A stretch of DNA of 64,000 bases, taken from Larsenimonas suaedae. Its GTDB lineage: Bacteria; Pseudomonadota; Gammaproteobacteria; Pseudomonadales; Halomonadaceae. The notes under the pieces are model-generated. The model did no database searches, had not been told where the DNA came from, and saw only the letters and a list, made by a program, of their open reading frames with translations. The position numbers were made by a program, and so were the translations under genes. Location of the stretch: positions 744,001 to 808,000 of the forward strand of contig NZ_JAMLJI010000001.1 of NCBI RefSeq assembly GCF_023712105.1. The letters run 5' to 3'. Numbering within the stretch: the first letter of the stretch is position 1; every line of letters begins with the position of its first letter. Shown one piece after another: positions 37,371-45,564 of the stretch.

Positions 37371-38057
37371 TTAAAGAATCTGATAGACATCACCAAGCGC
37401 GATGGCCTTGGTGCCGATATCCAACCGGGTGTCGTCCCCGATCGTGTTGACGCCCTGCACGTAGGCGTAATTCAAGGTCTTGGCCGGAAGCTGGCCTTCG
37501 CTGTTTTCTGCAGCGATGGACACGCGGTAGTTCTCACCGGAGGCGGCCTGGGTGCCATCATCCTTTTTCCCATCCCAATAGAAGGACTGAGTACCGGCAC
37601 TGATTGCGCCCATATCGTAGGTTCGAACCACATTGCCCACGTTGTCCTTGATGGTGACGGTCACATCGCTTGCGGGCTTATCTAGCGCCACACCGAACGG
37701 CGTGATCACGCCCTCCTTGCCCACCTTGATGTCATTGCCCTCGACCATCACGCCCTTGCCTGCAAGCGCTGAGGCTTGCAGCTGCTGGGTCTTGCTGATC
37801 TGACCGGTGATAGCGCTCAGGGTGGTATTGAGATCCTGGATGCCGCTGACCGTGTTGATCTGGGCGATCTGTGAGGTCATTTCCGAGTTTTCCATCGGAT
37901 TGAGCGGATCCTGGTTCTGCATCTGCGTGATCAAGAGCGTTAAAAACTGATCGGTCATCTCTTGGGCACTTGAGGCCGAAGACATCGCCCCGCCTGCTGC
38001 CGGGTTGACGCTTGGCGCCCCATTGATCGAACTCATTACAGAATTGCTGATGGCCAT
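37371..38057 (-). CDS. flgD: Hook cap/scaffold protein FlgD
   Basis: FlgD caps the growing hook. The N-terminal half has the conserved LTLLITQMQNQDPLNPMENS. The C-terminal half has the FlnD/Tudor-like domain (VRTYDMGAISAGTQSFYWDG). At 228 residues it matches E. coli (231). It lies 12 nt after flgC. Confidence 0.96.
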   Translation of the reverse strand: MAISNSVMSSINGAPSVNPAAGGAMSSASSAQEMTDQFLTLLITQMQNQDPLNPMENSEMTSQIAQINTVSGIQDLNTTLSAITGQISKTQQLQASALAGKGVMVEGNDIKVGKEGVITPFGVALDKPASDVTVTIKDNVGNVVRTYDMGAISAGTQSFYWDGKKDDGTQAASGENYRVSIAAENSEGQLPAKTLNYAYVQGVNTIGDDTRLDIGTKAIALGDVYQIL

Positions 38058-38069
38058 GGCGACGCTCCG

Positions 38070-38474
38070 TTACTCACCCATGGTGAGCGTTTTCAACATG
38101 AGGGATTTGTTGGTGTTGAGAACTTCCACGTTGGCCTGATAGGACTTCGACGCCGAAATCATATTGACCATCTCTGCTGACGGGTCGACGTTGGGCATGC
38201 GGACATAGCCCTGGTCGTCGGCCATCGGATTCTTGGGGTCGAACATCATGCGAAACGGGGAATCATCCTCGATGACCTCCGACACACGAACGCCGCCAGT
38301 GGCTTGGCCAGGCGCTGCGTCGAGCTGAAACTTCACGTGCTTGGCTCGGTACGGCTCGCCGTCCGGGCCTGCGACGCTGTCGGCGTTGGCAAGGTTACTG
38401 GCGGTGACGTTCATTCGCTGCGACTGCGCTGTCAGTGCCGACCCCGCGATGTTAAAAACGTTAAACATGCTCAT
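38070..38474 (-). CDS. flgC: Proximal rod protein FlgC
   Basis: FlgC is a rod subunit of 134 residues. It starts [20 protein letters not shown], followed by [10 protein letters not shown]. The C-terminus [20 protein letters not shown] is typical. It lies 3 nt after flgB. Confidence 0.97.
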   Translation of the reverse strand: MSMFNVFNIAGSALTAQSQRMNVTASNLANADSVAGPDGEPYRAKHVKFQLDAAPGQATGGVRVSEVIEDDSPFRMMFDPKNPMADDQGYVRMPNVDPSAEMVNMISASKSYQANVEVLNTNKSLMLKTLTMGE

Positions 38475-38477
38475 CGG

Positions 38478-38900
38478 TTATCGCTCCGGTTGCATGGCTG
38501 ATTTCAGCCCCTTGATCTTGTTCGAAAGTATCTGAAGGTCGGATTGGTAATGAACCGAGTTTTCCGCAAAGTTCACGCGCTCCATATCCATATCAACCGT
38601 ATTCCCATCCAGGCTTGGCTGTGCGGGTATCCGATACTTGAGCGAAGACGTGGCAGAGAAGGCATCCCCTTGGCCGGCGATATGCCCCTGCGCGGTGCGA
38701 GCCATCTCGAGCCCACCCGAGCCTCCAGCACCCTTATGGGACACGGCCTGATTGAGCGCGTCCTTGAAATCGAAATCGCGGGCCTTGTAACCGGGGGTGT
38801 CTGCGTTGGCAATGTTGGCCGATAGAACTTCCTGACGTTCGGCGCGCAGATTGAGCGCTTGCTGGAAGTAATTCAGCGACTGATTCAGCTTATCGATCAT
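38478..38900 (-). CDS. flgB: Proximal rod protein FlgB
   Basis: FlgB is the first rod protein of the operon, 140 residues. It begins MIDKLNQSLNYFQQALNLRA and carries SANIANADTPGYKARDFDF. The C-terminal part VDMDMERVNFAENSVHYQSD follows. It leads the long flgBCDEFGHIJ transcript. The divergent 38901-39069 region should hold its promoter. Confidence 0.97.
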   Translation of the reverse strand: MIDKLNQSLNYFQQALNLRAERQEVLSANIANADTPGYKARDFDFKDALNQAVSHKGAGGSGGLEMARTAQGHIAGQGDAFSATSSLKYRIPAQPSLDGNTVDMDMERVNFAENSVHYQSDLQILSNKIKGLKSAMQPER

Positions 38901-39069
38901 CGCGATTTACCCATCGAGTAATGCGAAAGTTTGGTTTTCCAGACGTAAGCTACAGGACTTCGGTTACACCAATGCTTAAAAAAGGCAATATTTAGTACGT
39001 CATTTCACGTCATGTTACACTTTGAAACCTTCCTAGAATGCCTCCATCTGCCAAGATGGGTATACCGGC
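38901..39069. promoter_or_regulatory. Divergent flgB-flgA control region
   Basis: The 169 bp between flgB and flgA hold no gene. An ACGTCAT repeat (about 38997-39015) and a CCATCTGCCAAGATGG inverted repeat (about 39042-39057) stand out. No sigma-28 element is visible, as expected for class II genes. Confidence 0.4.
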
Positions 39070-39831
39070 ATGAAGACAACTCTGATAACCAGGTTTGAAT
39101 CGCTCGGCGCAAAGCGCACCGTTGTGCCTGTGCTTCTTGCACTCGTGGCCTTGCTCATGTGCATGAGCACCTACGCCAATACGGGCCGGTCAGATCAACC
39201 GCGCGAAGACACCGAAACCGACGTGCTGAAGACAACGCTTGCCCGCTTTATCGAGCAGCGCACGCCAGTGACGCCCGACCAAACTCTGCACGTGGACGTT
39301 CTAATGCCCCATGGCACACTCGGAGCGTGTCACAACCCCCAACCGTTCATGCCCAATGCGGGGGGGCGGCTTAGAAGTACGATTACGGTCGGGCTACGCT
39401 GTCCGGATAACCAGCCGGTCACCCGCTACTTTCAGGCGCGTATTCGTTTGGAAGGGAACTATTACGTTGCAAAGGCGCCGCTCGATACCGGCCATGTGAT
39501 TCGAACAAGCGATTTGATCGCGCGTCGAGGCGATCTAACTGCACTGTCGAAACAGCTGGTAACTACACGCTCAGCGCTTGTCGGCCAGATTACGACGCGT
39601 CGTATCGGTTCCAGGCTTCCGATTCTCGAGAACATGGTGAAATCACCGGACCTCATCGCTCGAGGCGATGAGATCAGCGTTATCGCACAAGGCAAGGGGT
39701 TCTATCTGACCAGCTCTGGGATTGCCCTGAACTCGGCAGGCAAGGGCGATTCAGTACGTATCAAAACGGAACGTGGAACGATCATTCGAGGACAGGCGAC
39801 GGCACCGCAGCGCGCGGTCGTTCGTTTCTGA
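39070..39831 (+). CDS. flgA: P-ring assembly chaperone FlgA
   Basis: FlgA is a periplasmic chaperone for P-ring assembly. An N-terminal hydrophobic stretch (about 19-37, VVPVLLALVALLMCMSTYA) is a signal peptide. The C-terminal SAF-like domain has RLEGNYYVAKAPLDTGHVIR and GDSVRIKTERGTIIRGQA, ending AVVRF. It is 253 residues and divergent from flgB, as in E. coli. Confidence 0.95.
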   Translation: MKTTLITRFESLGAKRTVVPVLLALVALLMCMSTYANTGRSDQPREDTETDVLKTTLARFIEQRTPVTPDQTLHVDVLMPHGTLGACHNPQPFMPNAGGRLRSTITVGLRCPDNQPVTRYFQARIRLEGNYYVAKAPLDTGHVIRTSDLIARRGDLTALSKQLVTTRSALVGQITTRRIGSRLPILENMVKSPDLIARGDEISVIAQGKGFYLTSSGIALNSAGKGDSVRIKTERGTIIRGQATAPQRAVVRF

Positions 39832-39904
39832 GGCGGCCTCATACTTGAACTACGCAACGCCTTAAATTTGTAACACTTTGATACGAAAATACACCTCAAA
39901 CCAA

Positions 39905-39931
39905 TAAAGTGCCCCCTATTCACGTCGATAA
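39905..39931 (+). promoter_or_regulatory. Sigma-28 promoter of flgM
   Basis: -35 TAAAGTGC (39905-39912), 11-bp spacer, -10 GTCGATAA (39924-39931). It lets FliA feed back on its own anti-sigma factor. Confidence 0.88.
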
Positions 39932-39987
39932 TGCCTACAGCACAGTCACAACGACTTTTAAACATTACCGAATAGAGGCTAACCAAC

Positions 39988-40263
39988 GTGAAAATCACTA
40001 CGAACTACACCGCAAACACTCAAGCTGCCGACGCGAAAGCCAACGTTCGCAAGGCCGCCGAGCCGGAAGTTGCAAAAACCGGCGCACCGGAGTCTTCTGC
40101 ACGGTGGCAGCCTTCAAGTGCAGCAGACACCTCACATGACATCGATACCGCTCGAGTCGATGCCATCAAGGAAGCTATTCGTGACGGCCGCTTCGAGGTC
40201 GATGCCTCGAAAATCGCTGATGGCCTGATCTCTAGCGCCCAAGAGCTCTTATCGGAAAAATAA
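39988..40263 (+). CDS. flgM: Anti-sigma-28 factor FlgM
   Basis: FlgM binds FliA until it is exported through the finished hook. The 91-residue protein starts with GTG (AGAGG about 10 nt upstream). The N-terminal half is disordered and Ala/Lys-rich. The C-terminal FliA-binding helices are clear (DTARVDAIKEAIRDGRFEVD, then ASKIADGLISSAQELL). It is followed by flgN after 3 nt. Confidence 0.95.
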   Translation: MKITTNYTANTQAADAKANVRKAAEPEVAKTGAPESSARWQPSSAADTSHDIDTARVDAIKEAIRDGRFEVDASKIADGLISSAQELLSEK

Positions 40264-40266
40264 GCC

Positions 40267-40761
40267 ATGACCGCGACTGTATTTGCACCTGATGCCACGC
40301 TTCGCCAAAAGGTATTGGACACCCTGGTTGGCGAATACAAGGCACTTCACGCCTTCATTGAGCTGCTTGAACGAGAGCAGGCCCTGCTCCAGAACACCGA
40401 CTCGGTCGATGTAGACACGTTCAACCAGGTCGTGGAGCGCAAATCCGCCCTCTCCGAGCGCCTGGAGCGCCTTAGTGCCGCTCGTTTGGCACTGGTGGGA
40501 GAGCATGTCGGTAATACGAGCCGTCAGAGTATTGCCCGCTTCATGAGTGCGTGCGGGCTGAACCGGCAGTGGCAGGATTTTCTGAAGCAGGTCGCAAAGG
40601 CAGAACAGATCAATCGACTCAATGGCCTCAAGTTGCAGATACGCGCCGATCACAACCAGCGCGCACTGCGTGTACTGCATGAGGCGGCCGGCATGTCACT
40701 TTATGGCGCCAATGGCCAATCGCATGCTCGAGGAGGTTCAAATCTTTACAGCAAAGCCTGA
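40267..40761 (+). CDS. flgN: Export chaperone FlgN
   Basis: FlgN is the cytoplasmic chaperone for FlgK and FlgL. The 164-residue protein is almost all helix, with the FlgN pattern LVGEYKALHAFIELLEREQA and VERKSALSERLERLSAARLA. The C-terminus has RADHNQRALRVLHEA. It is co-transcribed with flgM, as in enterobacteria. Confidence 0.92.
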   Translation: MTATVFAPDATLRQKVLDTLVGEYKALHAFIELLEREQALLQNTDSVDVDTFNQVVERKSALSERLERLSAARLALVGEHVGNTSRQSIARFMSACGLNRQWQDFLKQVAKAEQINRLNGLKLQIRADHNQRALRVLHEAAGMSLYGANGQSHARGGSNLYSKA

Positions 40762-40779
40762 TTCCTGCAAACGCTCAGG

Positions 40780-41235
40780 TCATCGCCGCCGATAATTCAC
40801 GATGACCTGAATGTCATCGATGTGTACGTCACGTCTCAAACGCCCATTGCCAGGCATCGAAAAGCGAAGTTGGAACGCCTGTGCGGCACGCTCCCCTTCG
40901 AACGCTTTGGTCTTGCCCGCCTCTTGTGTAAGCCGCTCACAACGCACCCGACTGGCACTGCACAACTCCGCCTTGAGCGCCGTCGTTGATGGGCGCGCAT
41001 GAAACCGCCAGTGAACAGAAGTCACTATGGCATCACCGGGCACATGACTCGGGCCAGACGCCAACGCCTCGCTGAAAAAATGCCACTGCGACTGGGTCAC
41101 GTTAAGCCCAGAGCTTTGAGCTACCCATGCGCCGGAGCCTGCACTTGCACTTGCACTTGCACTTGCACTTGCACTGCAGCAGAACATGGCCCCCGCCAGC
41201 ATGCCCAATCGCCACAGGCACTGAGTACGCGCCAC
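40780..41235 (-). CDS. flhE: Flagellar periplasmic protein FlhE
   Basis: FlhE is a periplasmic protein linked in enterobacteria to preventing proton leak through the export gate. I start at the GTG 41235, just after the flhF stop; an upstream ATG would overlap flhF. A signal peptide (LGMLAGAMFCC) runs into six Ser-Ala pairs encoded by a hexanucleotide repeat. The mature part has GAWVAQSSGLNVTQSQWHFF, VTSVHWRFHARP and a C-terminal IDDIQVIVNYR, all found in FlhE. It ends the flhBAFE run. FlhE is normally an enterobacterial, peritrichous-system gene. Confidence 0.85.
   Translation of the reverse strand: MARTQCLWRLGMLAGAMFCCSASASASASASAGSGAWVAQSSGLNVTQSQWHFFSEALASGPSHVPGDAIVTSVHWRFHARPSTTALKAELCSASRVRCERLTQEAGKTKAFEGERAAQAFQLRFSMPGNGRLRRDVHIDDIQVIVNYRRR
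41140..41175 (-). repeat. Hexanucleotide repeat in flhE (six copies)
   Basis: TGCACT repeats six times without error (AGTGCA on the coding strand), encoding (Ser-Ala)6 at the signal-peptide end. Because units are 6 bp, slippage would change protein length by two residues without a frameshift. Confidence 0.92.
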
Positions 41236-41239
41236 GGTA

Positions 41240-43462
41240 TTATCCCGCCTCAGCCAGAGCGCACTGCCCCAGCGCATTAACCATCGCACAAAGCTTGAGG
41301 GTTGCCTTGAGCATGGCGTTGGCGCTGGGCTGGCGACCGGTTCGAGTCATTTTCAGTACTTGATCACGCATGATGCGCCCGTTATCACTGCGGTCATGCT
41401 TCAACCGCCAGGCCACCATGGAGGCTTGCGATGCTGCAAAGGCGCGCACTAACGCATCACTTGCAAAGGCCTCGCTCGCCAGTTCGTTTTCGGCACGGCG
41501 CGACAGTGGCCCATGCGCTTCAACGGTTAACGTACGCGAGATCCAAAGCGCCATGTCTTCCAGATAATTGCGTTGGTCAAGAAGCCCCTGATCAAGGCCG
41601 TAGCGACTGGTGACCCGCTCCTGGGTTACCGGGTCGACCAGCCGCGCGGCCACAAAACGTACCGACTGATCCACGCCGCCTTCCTCCACCGCGGCGTCAA
41701 GCCACCCGAGCTGAAGGCGAAGCTCCCGATCCTTGTGCAGCACCATACCGGCATCGTCGAACAGCATTTCATTGGCAAGTGCTGCCATGGTCATGCGCTC
41801 ACCGCCGTGTTCGATTTTCATGTTGCCGCGCACCATGGCACGCCAGCTGACTCCGAACTGGGCCAGGGCCTCACGGGTGGTGTGATCCGGCAACTGGGTA
41901 AAGTGATGTCGAAGTGCTGCCTCGGGCACCTGTTCCGACAGCCAGACCGCTCGGCCAATCATGGACACCGGGAGCCCCTTGACGGGAAGAAAGGTCGCCA
42001 CAGGCAGCGCATCGAATTCAGAGAACAACAGGGCAGGTTTTGCACTGCCATTGGCCTTTTTCTGCCAGAACACATCAAGCCGGCCAAAACCCGCCTCCGA
42101 GTGCTTGAGCGCACCGATCTGCTGTCCCGGGTCGGTCAATGCCTGTGCGCCATCCCTCGAGCCCCAAAGGCGCTCAAGAGTTCGAAACCCGCCGACCTCA
42201 TCGCGCAGATAATGCACGCAGGCATTGAGTCGGCGCCCTTCTCTTAGTACCTGCCCCGCCCATTGGTCAGGCACCGACACCTCGGTTGCACCCACCTGGG
42301 CCTGAAAGAGTTCACTTGGCATGCTGAACGCGGTTTCCGGCCGCGGCGTCATCACAAGCTTTGCAAGCCCCTGAGCGCGCTGCCAGATCAAATGCTCGGT
42401 GATGTTCTGGCCATTGGTCAGACACAGCACATTCAAATGATGGCGAGCGGCGACATCGATGGCGCTGCTGATGTGGAGAGCCTCGTCAGTCTTTGAAAGT
42501 ATACAGTCCGCCACGCGCCCGCCCGGCAGTTCGGTGATGGCCTTGTGATAGACCTGAGCCACGTCGTCGAGCGTGTCGCCATGGCGCGTGCTATCAAGGA
42601 CCAGCACCGGCCGGAGGCGCTGATCGTTCAACGGCAGCATGGCAAGCTGTTCGCTGACACGCTCATCGCGCTGACCCACGCCCACGGTGTCGATCAGGAT
42701 GAGCCGCTTGTTCGAAAGACGCCCTACCATCTCGGCGAGTTCTTCACGAGAGCGGGCGGCGTACGCCTCGACCCCGAACAGCTTGCCGTAGGTCAGAAGC
42801 TGCTCGCGACCTCCCACACGGTGCGTGTCGGTTGTGATCAACGCGATACTTTCCTTGCTGCCTCGCATCGAAAACCGTGCAGCAAGCTTGGCGACCGTCG
42901 TGGTCTTGCCAACCCCGGTCGGGCCGACCAGGGCGAAGATGCCTCCTCGCGTCAGCCATTCATCGTGCTCGCTGACCGACAGAAGCTGTGACAGCCCATC
43001 CTCGAGGCGTGCATCGACACTCTCGAAGGCTTGATTGGCGGTCTGCTGCCAAAGCGTTCGACACAGCGTTTCGCTCAAGCCGTGCTGGATACCGGCACGA
43101 ACGAACGTGTCTTCTGGTGAAATGACGGCCTTGGCAGTGCGCCCTGAGCGTGCCGAAGGCTCTGCGCTGGACAACACGGCTTTCATCGACTGCATCTCAC
43201 TGAGCAGCGACGCCATCATCGTCTGGGTACTGTCCGATGCGCCGGTCTCCAGTGTCGGCGCGGGCAATGATGGCGGAACGTCTGCGGCCACGGTCTTTGG
43301 CTTGGAGACCGTATCGATGTCGTCATAATCGAGCAGCGCCACCACTTCGACCCCGCCATCGATATTGCGACTGGAAAGAATCATGGCTTCATTACCAAGC
43401 TCCGCCCTCAGCCGTTTCATGGCCTCTCGATGGGTCGGTGCAAAGAACTGGCGTGTGTTCAT
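41240..43462 (-). CDS. flhF: Flagellar GTPase FlhF with a large unrecognised C-terminal extension
   Basis: FlhF is an SRP-like GTPase that sets flagellar position and number. Residues 1-385 match FlhF: an N-terminal basic region (MNTRQFFAPTHREAMKRLRA), G1 GPTGVGKT at 180-187, DTVGV at 258-262 and SKTDEA at 323-328. Usual FlhF proteins end near residue 390-450; this one has 740. The extra 355 residues or so have no fold I recognise. They include conserved-looking sections (KPALLFSEFDALPVATFLPV, MTMAALANEMLFDDAGMVLH) and a helical C-terminus. The ATG overlaps flhA by 4 nt, and flhE follows directly. There is no flhG after it. Confidence 0.93.
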   Translation of the reverse strand: MNTRQFFAPTHREAMKRLRAELGNEAMILSSRNIDGGVEVVALLDYDDIDTVSKPKTVAADVPPSLPAPTLETGASDSTQTMMASLLSEMQSMKAVLSSAEPSARSGRTAKAVISPEDTFVRAGIQHGLSETLCRTLWQQTANQAFESVDARLEDGLSQLLSVSEHDEWLTRGGIFALVGPTGVGKTTTVAKLAARFSMRGSKESIALITTDTHRVGGREQLLTYGKLFGVEAYAARSREELAEMVGRLSNKRLILIDTVGVGQRDERVSEQLAMLPLNDQRLRPVLVLDSTRHGDTLDDVAQVYHKAITELPGGRVADCILSKTDEALHISSAIDVAARHHLNVLCLTNGQNITEHLIWQRAQGLAKLVMTPRPETAFSMPSELFQAQVGATEVSVPDQWAGQVLREGRRLNACVHYLRDEVGGFRTLERLWGSRDGAQALTDPGQQIGALKHSEAGFGRLDVFWQKKANGSAKPALLFSEFDALPVATFLPVKGLPVSMIGRAVWLSEQVPEAALRHHFTQLPDHTTREALAQFGVSWRAMVRGNMKIEHGGERMTMAALANEMLFDDAGMVLHKDRELRLQLGWLDAAVEEGGVDQSVRFVAARLVDPVTQERVTSRYGLDQGLLDQRNYLEDMALWISRTLTVEAHGPLSRRAENELASEAFASDALVRAFAASQASMVAWRLKHDRSDNGRIMRDQVLKMTRTGRQPSANAMLKATLKLCAMVNALGQCALAEAG

Positions 43463-45564
43463 TGAGCGCGGCCTCCAATCATGATCTCGATACGCACGGT
43501 ACGGTCATCGGGAATTTCCGCCTGAGACAGCACGATGAGCTGCTTGACCTGGCGGCGCAAGAAACGTGACATGAGCGATCTCAGGTTGTGCTGAACCACC
43601 AGAACCGGGGGTAGCCCCTGCGCCTCGAAGCGGTTGACGGCGTCGGTTACCTGAGTGATCAGCGTGTCGGCAAGGCCCGGCTCGAGCCCGCCATTATTGC
43701 CAAGGGCCTGGGTCATCATTTGTTCAAGCTGACCATCAAGCCCGATGACTCGAATCGGGTTATCGCTTTCAAAGTAGTGCTGAGTGATTGCACGCCCAAG
43801 CGCGACACGGATTGCGGCCACCAGCTCGCCCGGATCCTTGGTATGCGCCGTATGCTCTGCAAGCGTGTCCATGATGGTTCGAAGATCGCGAATCGGGACG
43901 TTTTCATCCAGAAGCATTTGAAGAATGCGCTGGAAGGTGCTGACGGTGATGGACTTGGGAATCACGTCCTCGACCAGCGATGCATCTTCCTGCTTGAGCC
44001 GGTCGACCAGTTTCTGGACTTCCTGACGCCCCAGCATCTCGCTCGCATGCTCGCTCATCAGATGATTCAAATGGGTGGCGATGACGGTACTGGCATCCAC
44101 CACCGTATAGCCAAGCATTTGCGCCTGATCGCGTTGCCCCTCGTTGATCCAGGTGGCCGGCAGGCCAAAGGCAGGGTCAGTGGTCTTGCGACCTTCGAGC
44201 TGGCCGGTTGCTTCGCCGGGATTGATGGCAAGCCACTGCCCCGGATAGGATTCTCCGCGACCGATCTCGACCCCCTTCATGGTGATCTGATAGGCCTGCG
44301 GCTGAAACTTGAGGTTGTCACGAATGTGCACCACCGGCGGCAGAAATCCGATTTCCTGGGCGTACTTCTTGCGCACACTCTTGATGCGTTTGAGCAGCTC
44401 ACCGTCCTGCTGGGAGTCCACCAGCGAGATCAGCCGATGACCGACCTCAAGCCCGAGCGGATCAACCATTTGAACGTCATCCCAACTGGCTTCATTGGCA
44501 TCGATTCCGGCCGAGGCCGCACTTTGAGCCTTGCGCTCTTTGATCGCCTCGCTGGCCTTGGCGGTTTTTTCCTGCTGCGTGAGCCACCAGCCAATCCCAC
44601 CGAGCAGCGCTGTGAACAGCAGAAACACCAGATTCGGCATGCCGGGAACGAGCCCAAGTAACCCCATAACGCCTGCTGCCAGAAACATGACGCGCGGATT
44701 TGCAAACAGCTGGCCGATGAGCTGCTGGCCCACATCCTGCTCGGTATTGACCCGTGAAACCGTAACACCGGCGGCGGTTGAAATGACCAGTGCGGGGATC
44801 TGGGCCACCAGACCATCACCGATAGTCAATAGCGTATAGGTCCGTGCAGCCGTGCTCATGTCAAGCCCGTGCTGGGCAACCCCCACGACCAGTCCACCAA
44901 TGATGTTGATAACCATGATCAGAATGCCGGCCACGGCGTCACCGCGAACAAACTTGCTCGCACCGTCCATGGATCCGAAGAAATCGGATTCCTGAGAAAT
45001 CTCGGAGCGTCGGGCCTTGGCCGTTTCTTCATCGATCAGACCGGCATTTAGATCAGCATCGATGGCCATCTGCTTGCCCGGCATGGCATCGAGCGTGAAG
45101 CGCGCGCCGACTTCCGCGATTCGCCCCGCCCCCTTGGTGATAACCATGAAATTGATCACGACCAGAATCACGAAGACGACCAGACCGACCGCGAAGTTGC
45201 CACCGATCAGGAACTCACCGAAGGCCTGAATGACTTCACCAGCCGCGTCGCCGCCCTCGTGGCCGTTCATCAGAACCACCCGCGTCGAGGCCACGTTCAG
45301 AGACAATCGCAAGAGCGTCGAAAACAGCAGAACCGCCGGAAACGCCGCGAACTCAAGCGGTTTGGTGGTGAACATGCTGACCAGAAGTACCATGATCGCC
45401 AGCGCGATGTTGAACGTGAACAGCAGATCCAGGATGAAAGGCGGCAGGGGCAGAATCATCATCGACAAGATCATGATGATCAGAACCGGCCCAGCCAGGA
45501 ACTTGAGCTGAGAGGAATTCTGCAGGCCCGTGCGGCTCAAGAACGTATTGAAGACGTTGTTCAT
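43459..45564 (-). CDS. flhA: Flagellar export gate protein FlhA
   Basis: FlhA forms the nonameric export gate and receptor. The 701 residues have eight N-terminal membrane helices (to about residue 325) and a large cytoplasmic domain. The FHIPEP signature is present (RIAEVGARFTLDAMPGKQMA). The C-terminal domain ends in the usual chaperone-docking region. Four-base overlaps with flhB and flhF show tight coupling. Confidence 0.97.
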   Translation of the reverse strand: MNNVFNTFLSRTGLQNSSQLKFLAGPVLIIMILSMMILPLPPFILDLLFTFNIALAIMVLLVSMFTTKPLEFAAFPAVLLFSTLLRLSLNVASTRVVLMNGHEGGDAAGEVIQAFGEFLIGGNFAVGLVVFVILVVINFMVITKGAGRIAEVGARFTLDAMPGKQMAIDADLNAGLIDEETAKARRSEISQESDFFGSMDGASKFVRGDAVAGILIMVINIIGGLVVGVAQHGLDMSTAARTYTLLTIGDGLVAQIPALVISTAAGVTVSRVNTEQDVGQQLIGQLFANPRVMFLAAGVMGLLGLVPGMPNLVFLLFTALLGGIGWWLTQQEKTAKASEAIKERKAQSAASAGIDANEASWDDVQMVDPLGLEVGHRLISLVDSQQDGELLKRIKSVRKKYAQEIGFLPPVVHIRDNLKFQPQAYQITMKGVEIGRGESYPGQWLAINPGEATGQLEGRKTTDPAFGLPATWINEGQRDQAQMLGYTVVDASTVIATHLNHLMSEHASEMLGRQEVQKLVDRLKQEDASLVEDVIPKSITVSTFQRILQMLLDENVPIRDLRTIMDTLAEHTAHTKDPGELVAAIRVALGRAITQHYFESDNPIRVIGLDGQLEQMMTQALGNNGGLEPGLADTLITQVTDAVNRFEAQGLPPVLVVQHNLRSLMSRFLRRQVKQLIVLSQAEIPDDRTVRIEIMIGGRAQ

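Noticed and set aside
43720-44661. Plus-strand open frame of 313 codons
   Set aside because: Antisense to flhA; the sequence is rich in His, Gln and Arg with no domain pattern.
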